From assembly GCA_028565635.1 (NCBI GenBank), contig JAOXYB010065345.1, positions 1 to 10,301 of the forward strand: a stretch of DNA of 10,301 nt, read 5' to 3'. The first letter of the stretch is position 1, and each line of letters opens with the position of its first letter. Of this stretch, positions 8,390 through 10,301 are shown one piece after another. The notes beneath the pieces were generated by a model, which did not search any database, had not been told where the DNA came from, and was given only the letters and a program-made list of their open reading frames with translations. Made by a program: the position numbers and the translations under genes. This stretch comes from Phoronis ovalis. Taxonomy: Eukaryota; Phoronida; Phoronidae.

Positions 8390-8416
8390 ATTTGCATGTA
8401 TTAGTGCAAATAATTA
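8390..8416. promoter_or_regulatory. Candidate POU/octamer inverted pair with TAATTA
   Basis: A perfect octamer, ATTTGCAT (8390-8397), is followed six bases later by GTGCAAAT (8404-8411), an inverted octamer with one mismatch, and by the homeodomain core TAATTA (8411-8416). The 7-bp arms ATTTGCA/TGCAAAT are perfect inverse complements. Octamers bind POU-family factors and TAATTA binds homeodomains. Whether this cluster is functional is inference, because AT-rich DNA yields such cores often. It lies about 1.3 kb downstream of the LRR exon start, within the presumed first intron of that gene. Confidence 0.2.
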
Positions 8417-9382
8417 CATAGGCAAATACACACTACACTGGATTAGCCATTCTTGACGCAACTTTGTATTGACAAGTCAGTCAAACTCGTGCATAATTAA
8501 ACTTTACTTTTAAATATGTATTGCAGCCTGTTAACGTTGTCGAGTCGCATGTATTTGGGGAATAAATATGTGGTTTCATGATGCAAGAGCACCGAAATGA
8601 ACAGTTTTCTGCTATTTTAAAAAAGCTTCACATAGCCTAATCACGTTTGAAGGCAGAGAGAATCGGAGTAAAACTATCATGTATCCCTTAAGTTATGCAG
8701 GTAGAGTAACCCTACTTCAACAAACAATTTGTCAGCCGAACTTCGATTTCGTTAGTCTAGTTAAAACGAATCTCTAGTCGTTAGTACGAGGTTAACTTGC
8801 GAAATTCTTAACTTAACAAGAGTTTAAAGTTCTGTAACGACTTCTGGTAGGATGACTCTGCGCAGGGACAAGCAGTTCGTGTCATTAACTTAGTTTTAAT
8901 TTGTAAACAAATAATAAACGATTGCCATGCATGCATTTCCATATATCTATCAAGGCAAAATTTAACTATCTAACACCAACTGTCAGAGATAGACCTCCTA
9001 GGATACGGTTAATGAAAATTAGGTATTTTGGTTCTCTTGAGTGTTTCTTTTTGCACAGCAGTATTTAATAACTGTAATGCACTATCTGGTTCATGGATTT
9101 ATCATGAACGTCTAGCGTGCCAGTCCTTACAATTCCAACTCAAACATAGCAATTGGTCACCAACAGGTACCCGTGGCAGTACCGTGTCGGTGTGAATGTT
9201 TACGGAGACATACATTCAACATCCCCTCCCCCTCAACCATTGGTCATGAGCCTTTCCCGCTACAATATTAAGTACATCTCCAGCGAAAGCCAACGACACT
9301 GTAGGGATTCGTTACGTTCTAGTTAATTTACAAAAATCGTGACTGAATAAAGTGATAAAACTAGGCAAAAACCGATAATTAA
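8417..9382 (-). other. Presumed first intron of the LRR gene, no further exon identified
   Basis: This is the region 3' of the splice donor on the minus strand. I looked for a phase-compatible LRR exon (one base completing Leu, then a 20-24 residue LRR) and found none. The stretch near 9110-9320 is less AT-rich. On the minus strand it holds CTACAG followed by an open frame of about 27 codons, but the phase that the donor requires meets TAA after nine codons. Some conserved regulatory DNA could sit here, but nothing specific supports it. Confidence 0.35.
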
Positions 9383-9388
9383 ACTTAC
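9383..9388 (-). other. Splice donor GTAAGT closing the LRR exon
   Basis: On the minus strand the coding sequence reads ACC ATA CT|GTAAGTTTAATT, a perfect match to the metazoan 5' splice consensus at positions +1 to +6. Cutting here leaves CT as the first two bases of a codon, which is Leu for any next base. Without splicing, the frame would read one Leu and then stop at once (TAA at 9387-9385), just where the LRR motif should continue. That supports real splicing in phase 2. Confidence 0.8.
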
Positions 9389-9660
9389 AGTATGGTAATA
9401 TTTGTGGGTAAATCCTGAGGTAAAGATGTGATGCCTTTTCCATTGCATTCTGCTGACCATCCTGCCAAACCCAATTCGCACGAACAGTTTAATCGGTAAC
9501 AATCCGACCATGGCAAACCAGTAGTCGTCGTCTTATCATTCATAATAATCGTCGTTTGGTTAGACAACATTTGGCTACTTTCGGCTGTAAAAGTTTGTCC
9601 ATTGATTGAAAATGTTTGTAAATATACAAAAAATACTATATAAGAAGTTCTGAATGCCAT
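9389..9660 (-). CDS. First coding exon of a secreted/membrane leucine-rich-repeat protein (partial)
   Basis: This exon encodes 90 codons plus two bases. The ATG at 9660 is the first in frame. A TAG lies in frame about 27 bp upstream and the only codon between that could pass for a start is GTG, so I chose ATG; +4 is G but -3 is C, a moderate context. Residues 1-21 form a signal peptide with hydrophobic core YIVFFVYL and likely cleavage near NG|Q. Residues 22-53 are a Ser/Thr/Asn-rich linker with an NQT sequon. Residues 54-72 carry the LRR N-terminal cysteine cap: C54, C59, C61 and C72, followed by the consensus-like GKGITSLPQDLPTNITI-L that opens the first LRR, with another sequon at NIT. The exon stops in phase 2 at a GTAAGT donor. 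Phase-2 introns at this LRR position are known from LGR-type receptors, but slit-like, Toll-like or orphan LRR proteins are equally possible. It should act at the cell surface or be secreted. Later exons are not seen here. Confidence 0.8.
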
Positions 9661-10224
9661 GAGAATAAATTTTATCACCGCCTATCAAGAAGTCTTGGCA
9701 AATTAAACTTCACTGGGTTATTGCCAGTTATGATGATCCCACAACAGGGGTAGAAAATCGTAAGTGTCCCGTTTGATCAGGCAGCTCATGTGCTTTATTA
9801 TATTGCATATGATATCTTCGTCCGGATCGATCTTCTTATGTTTGACTTAATTTTATAGTGATTGTTGGCTTATAATATGCATTGCGATATCTCTTCTGCA
9901 GTTTAAATATCATAAAGTTGTAGCAGATGAGTCCATTTCCATTTTAGGGGTTTTAAACAGAACCGTCAACGAAATATGAATACGAACGAGGAAACATGCA
10001 CCTACACCATTTTAAGTAGATATTCAACACCTTATGAATTTCTTTCAAATTATAGCAACCTTTCGAATTGTCCAGAGCTATATACTGAATTCCTCAAGAG
10101 ATTTTAAAATATTTCTCGACTCCTCATTGAGTATCATTGACTACAAAGCGAGGTATGCCGTCTGGTGAGTAAAACAGAAAAATACGTATTTTCAGGGCAA
10201 GAATTTTAGAGGTTGCTTCCTCGC
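9661..10224 (-). other. 5' region of the LRR gene and intergenic DNA
   Basis: This region lies upstream of the minus-strand LRR start and should hold its 5' UTR and promoter unless a 5' non-coding exon lies further off. No other gene or repeat is evident. The right-hand part (about 10100-10224) leads into the dispersed-element head without recognisable duplication of the left flank. Confidence 0.4.
9851..9857 (-). promoter_or_regulatory. Possible TATA box upstream of the LRR exon
   Basis: TATAAAA reads on the minus strand about 190 bp upstream of the LRR ATG, which would give a 5' UTR of roughly 160 nt if transcription starts about 30 bp downstream. Only the motif and spacing support it. AT-rich DNA contains many such matches, and many animal promoters lack a TATA box. 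Confidence 0.2.
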
Positions 10225-10300
10225 CCGGGGGGGGTACTCAGTTATTTTTTGGTGGGGGTGTGCAGCCGAGTTGAAAATTTTGGATTTGGATTGTATACTT
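10225..10300 (+). repeat. Right inverted repeat: head of dispersed element, with 8-G run
   Basis: This is the reverse complement of 266-349: eight G (10227-10234), TACTCAGTTATTTTTTGG, TGGGGGTGTGCAGCC, then GTTGAAAATTTTGGATTTGG and TTGTATACTT. It differs from the left copy at three positions, one single-base gap and the length of the homopolymer. The window ends one base later, so the expected array of 30-bp units beyond it cannot be seen. The inward flank (CCTCGCC) is unrelated to that of the left copy. Confidence 0.85.
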
Positions 10301-10301
10301 T

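Noticed and set aside
8345-8410. Minus-strand NVNNIQELEFL-like peptide considered as the next LRR exon
   Set aside because: No usable splice acceptor precedes it. The frame has a TAA between the nearest upstream AG and the motif, and it stops soon after, so it is likely chance.
9110-9295. GC-richer stretch with CTACAG acceptor, considered as LRR exon 2
   Set aside because: The phase required by the donor at 9388 meets a TAA after nine codons, and the other open phase shows no leucine-rich pattern.
9323-9511. 62-codon minus-strand frame overlapping the LRR exon
   Set aside because: It is in a different frame of the same exon and intron and lacks the cysteine-cap pattern, so it is a shadow of the real coding frame.
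9661-9678. Six extra N-terminal codons upstream of the LRR ATG
   Set aside because: The first of them is GTG, not ATG, and a TAG lies in frame just upstream. Animal genes rarely use GTG starts, so the ATG at 9660 was preferred.

Overview
The window looks like nuclear DNA of an animal, most plausibly a marine invertebrate. It is strongly AT-rich and has no long open reading frames, no operon-like packing and no bacterial signals. The one convincing coding segment is a single exon that ends in a consensus GT-AG type splice donor. The rest is sparse non-coding DNA with decayed dispersed repeats. The poly-G/C 'GGGGTACTC' heads and the TTTGACCTC-rich segment resemble repeats I associate with molluscs, brachiopods and hemichordates. 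That is a resemblance from memory, and I cannot name the species.

Layout. Positions 1-265 hold about nine degenerate units of roughly 30 bp built on the motif GGGTAGCAATCCAAATTTT. They run into a conserved head at 266-349 that ends in a run of 15 C. A near-identical head lies in inverted orientation at 10225-10300, so the whole window is bracketed by two inward-facing copies about 9.9 kb apart. Between them are a diverged tandem duplication (1189-1354), a small imperfect inverted repeat (1874-1955), a TGACCT-rich degenerate repeat (about 2640-3030), and a decayed dispersed repeat (about 4261-4640) carrying a 30-bp-stem hairpin. Further right are a GGCAGGAA octamer satellite (4862-4981), an exact 20-bp tandem duplication (5921-5960), a short AT run and long stretches of featureless AT-rich DNA.

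Genes. On the minus strand, 9660-9389 is the first coding exon of a secreted or membrane leucine-rich-repeat (LRR) protein: signal peptide, Ser/Thr/Asn-rich linker, LRR N-terminal cysteine cap and the start of the first LRR, ending in phase 2 at GTAAGT. Later exons should lie to the left, but I could not identify any in this window. On the plus strand, 7598-7819 is a weak candidate for a small two-exon gene or a terminal exon pair, with matching splice phases and a downstream AATAAA. Nothing suggests that the two genes work together.

No clearly new molecular system is visible. The most unusual features are the inward-facing inverted heads, the strong hairpin inside the decayed repeat, and the phase-compatible small gene candidate.
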